Below are positions 62,618 to 64,000 of a stretch of 64,000 nt of DNA, one piece after another. The stretch comes from Alcaligenaceae bacterium. GTDB taxonomy: Bacteria > Pseudomonadota > Gammaproteobacteria > Burkholderiales > Burkholderiaceae_B. Every line of letters begins with the position of its first letter. The stretch's first letter is position 1. Where the stretch lies: NCBI GenBank assembly GCA_013416445.1, contig JACCER010000002.1, positions 293,168 through 357,167 on the forward strand, written 5' to 3'. The notes under the pieces were generated by a model. That model was not told where the DNA came from and ran no database searches. It was given only the letters and a program-made list of their open reading frames with translations. The position numbers were made by a program, and so were the translations under genes.

Positions 62618-63372
62618 GCTGAATACACCTGTTCGGCTATCTCGCAGAAAAACGAGCAAGAAGGCATTTTTTCATTGCGGCGCACCGGGCCATCGCCCAG
62701 CTCGCGCAGGCTAAAGCGTTCGTTGGTTTTACGGTTGCGGTGCAAGTAGGCGTCCGGGCCGATCTCTTCCTGGACCTGAGCCAGCTCTTCAAACTCCACC
62801 GGGAAGTCTTCACGGATGGCACGCCAGTAGCCTTCGCCGCCCTTGACGCAGCCGATGCAATTGGCGTTGTCATAGCCGAGCTCATACATATAAGGCAGGC
62901 GTATGCTGGCGCGCAGCACCATCGCCTTGCAATCTTCCTTGCCGAGCCCAGCTTCGATTAGCGGGGCGATTACTGGCCGGTCAGGGTTGCGCTCCACGAA
63001 GTCATCGAAACGATCCTCTTCCTCGACGGTGTAGCCGAGCACCAGTACGTCGCCCCGCTTCTCCCATGTAGCCAGGAGCTTTCGCTTTAGAATGCGCGTG
63101 CATGGAGCGCCGTACGGCCCTTTCATGAACTGCACGCGTCTGAATACCTGGACAGTGTCAGCGCCGTACTTTGTATCGCGCAGCACCGTAATTTCGCGGG
63201 CCAGCCACTGCTCGCAGTCTGTCAAGAAGCGACGATTATCAGGATGCTCGTTCTTAATGAAGGCATTTATGATCTGCACGTCATGGGTAGCGCTGTACTG
63301 GGCGAGGGTCATTTTTGTAGCCACCGCCGAGGCGGCCCCGCAAGAGAATTGGCAAACGATTCTATGGCTCAT
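62614..63372 (-). CDS. PAPS-reductase-like PP-loop protein
   Basis: A 252-residue member of the adenine nucleotide alpha hydrolase / phosphoadenosine phosphosulfate reductase family. The PP-loop is CGAASAVA near residue 11 (SGGxxS in typical members). The middle carries APCTRILKRKL and NCIGCVKGG, and the C-terminus has PSCSFFCE, both with CxxC-like pairs that could hold metal or an Fe-S cluster. Phages and islands often carry such genes; sulfur-linked DNA or tRNA modification is a possibility, not shown. It is the last intact gene before the IS1380 insertion. Confidence 0.75.
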   Translation of the reverse strand: MSHRIVCQFSCGAASAVATKMTLAQYSATHDVQIINAFIKNEHPDNRRFLTDCEQWLAREITVLRDTKYGADTVQVFRRVQFMKGPYGAPCTRILKRKLLATWEKRGDVLVLGYTVEEEDRFDDFVERNPDRPVIAPLIEAGLGKEDCKAMVLRASIRLPYMYELGYDNANCIGCVKGGEGYWRAIREDFPVEFEELAQVQEEIGPDAYLHRNRKTNERFSLRELGDGPVRRNEKMPSCSFFCEIAEQVYSA

Positions 63373-63458
63373 GACTGACCTCCCTGCCGCATAGCTACGT
63401 CGATGGCTTCGTTTGCTGTTTTGAATTCTTCGTGTCGGCCATCAATGACCCAGTAAGG
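63369..63458 (-). pseudogene. Gene truncated by an IS1380 insertion
   Basis: The minus strand reads YWVIDGRHEEFKTANEA then IDVAMRQGGQS and stops, with the stop overlapping the ATG of the PAPS-reductase-like gene (ATGA). Upstream it runs into the left end of the insertion sequence at about 63459. Thus a gene of the second element lost its 5' part or is split by the IS. Confidence 0.7.
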
Positions 63459-63494
63459 CTAGCCCGGAAATTTCATTATTGTTGTAGAGAGGGG

Positions 63495-63561
63495 TAGGCA
63501 ATCCCGTGCCAAAGGCTTATGGTTACTGGTATTCGACTCCACAACCAAACGGGATTGCCTA
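63495..63561 (+). repeat. 13-bp inverted repeat covering the transposase start
   Basis: TAGGCAATCCCGT (63495-63507) is complementary to 63549-63561, which includes the first base of the transposase ATG. In RNA entering from outside, the pairing would hide the translation start. Confidence 0.65.
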
Positions 63562-64000
63562 TGCCAAATCGTACCACTGAAACCCTGGACTTTGGGCGCA
63601 TGGGTCGGCGTCGTCTGCAGGCCAATTTCGAGGGCGGCGATCTCAGCTCCGATGGCGGGCTGATGTTGCTGCGCCAGATCGATGCGCACACCGGCTTATC
63701 GCGCCTGGCGGCCAAGGCGCTGACCGAGCGCCGGGACACCGCTCGCATCCATCACCGCCTGCGCGATGTGGTGGCCCAGCGCCTGTATGGCCTGTGCTGC
63801 GGCTACGAAGACTTGAACGATCACGATACGCTGCGCAGCGATCTGCTGATGCAAACGGCGGTAGGTCGTGACCAGGCGCTGGCAAGCGCCCCGACGCTGA
63901 GTCGCCTGGAAACGGGCGCCACCCGCGCCGATGCTTGGGCGCTGCACCGGGTGCTGGTTGAGCATTTTATTGGCAGTTTTGCCACGGCCCCCAAGGAGCT
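63561..64000 (+). CDS. IS1380-family transposase, N-terminal part
   Basis: Opens at ATG 63561 and runs off the window after 146 codons. It reads MPNRTTETLDFGRMGRRRL, then SSDGGLMLLRQID, CCGYEDLNDHDTLRSD, and SRLETGATRADAW, the IS1380 transposase N-terminal region. The DDE catalytic residues mostly lie beyond the edge. Confidence 0.88.
   Translation, partial: MPNRTTETLDFGRMGRRRLQANFEGGDLSSDGGLMLLRQIDAHTGLSRLAAKALTERRDTARIHHRLRDVVAQRLYGLCCGYEDLNDHDTLRSDLLMQTAVGRDQALASAPTLSRLETGATRADAWALHRVLVEHFIGSFATAPKE

Larger units (their letters stand above)
63459..64000 (+). mobile_element. IS1380-family insertion sequence, right part beyond window
   Basis: Starts near 63459 with TAGCCCGGAAATTTC, likely the terminal repeat, followed by a leader and the transposase gene. 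The right end is not in the window, so the second terminal repeat and the target duplication cannot be checked. Confidence 0.75.

Noticed and set aside
1..64000. CRISPR arrays
   Set aside because: No series of regularly spaced identical repeats with unique spacers was seen; the 64-bp and 21-bp repeats are only two copies each.
1..64000. rRNA operons
   Set aside because: No 16S, 23S or 5S signatures; the only structural RNAs recognised are tmRNA and tRNA-Thr.

Overview
The window looks like chromosome of a betaproteobacterium in the Burkholderiales, most likely Alcaligenaceae (Bordetella/Achromobacter/Pusillimonas-like). The reasons are the gyrA-serC-pheA-tyrA-aroA-cmk-rpsA-ihfB-lapA-lapB cluster, the divergent ompA-ubiG-gph block beside gyrA, a tmRNA whose tag reads ANDERFALAA (the Bordetella-type tag), and the family resemblance of many proteins. 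The genus call is inference; no database search was possible.

Region 1 (1-14100) is core genome. A leftward, tightly packed and often overlapping cluster couples aromatic amino acid and serine synthesis to gyrase, CMP kinase, ribosomal protein S1, IHF-beta and the LapA/LapB envelope pair. Reading rightwards from the same intergenic region are an OmpA-like porin, UbiG and phosphoglycolate phosphatase.

Region 2 (14100-24500) is a patchwork with scars. It holds an M10 metalloprotease with an unusual C-terminus, remnants of an AraC regulator and of IS3 transposases, a TehB-like methyltransferase, a putrescine/ornithine-type antiporter broken by one TGA next to an intact amino acid decarboxylase, an integrase scrap beside ssrA, the SstT transporter, and a manganese exporter gene behind a clear yybP-ykoY riboswitch.

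Region 3 (24500-46700) is mostly ordinary chromosome: a GT39 glycosyltransferase, a norCBQD nitric oxide reductase operon with a diheme NorC and a 41-residue leader protein, azoreductase, DbpA, RibA, a pair of tandem paralogues of unknown function, a cytochrome b561, aspartate dehydrogenase and a B12-dependent ribonucleotide reductase, the debris of a cyanide-insensitive-type bd oxidase, a response-regulator diguanylate cyclase, a protein phosphatase, an AI-2E family transporter and a MAPEG protein.

Region 4 (46735-61206) is a 14.4-kb integrative element inserted in the 3' part of tRNA-Thr(CGT). It is bounded by a perfect 48-bp direct repeat. It carries a tyrosine integrase, a HigBA toxin-antitoxin pair, several small helix-turn-helix proteins, a phage replication organizer and a DnaB-like helicase, a cluster of DnaA-box-like sites, a TerS-like protein and a few phage-flavoured unknowns. 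I see no large terminase, portal, capsid or tail genes. A phage satellite (PICI-like island) is my preferred reading and the most interesting thing in the window.

Region 5 (61207-64000) is the start of a second element in tandem: another integrase only 2 bp after the attachment repeat, an excisionase-like protein, a PAPS-reductase-like PP-loop protein, and a gene cut by an IS1380-family insertion sequence that runs off the right edge.
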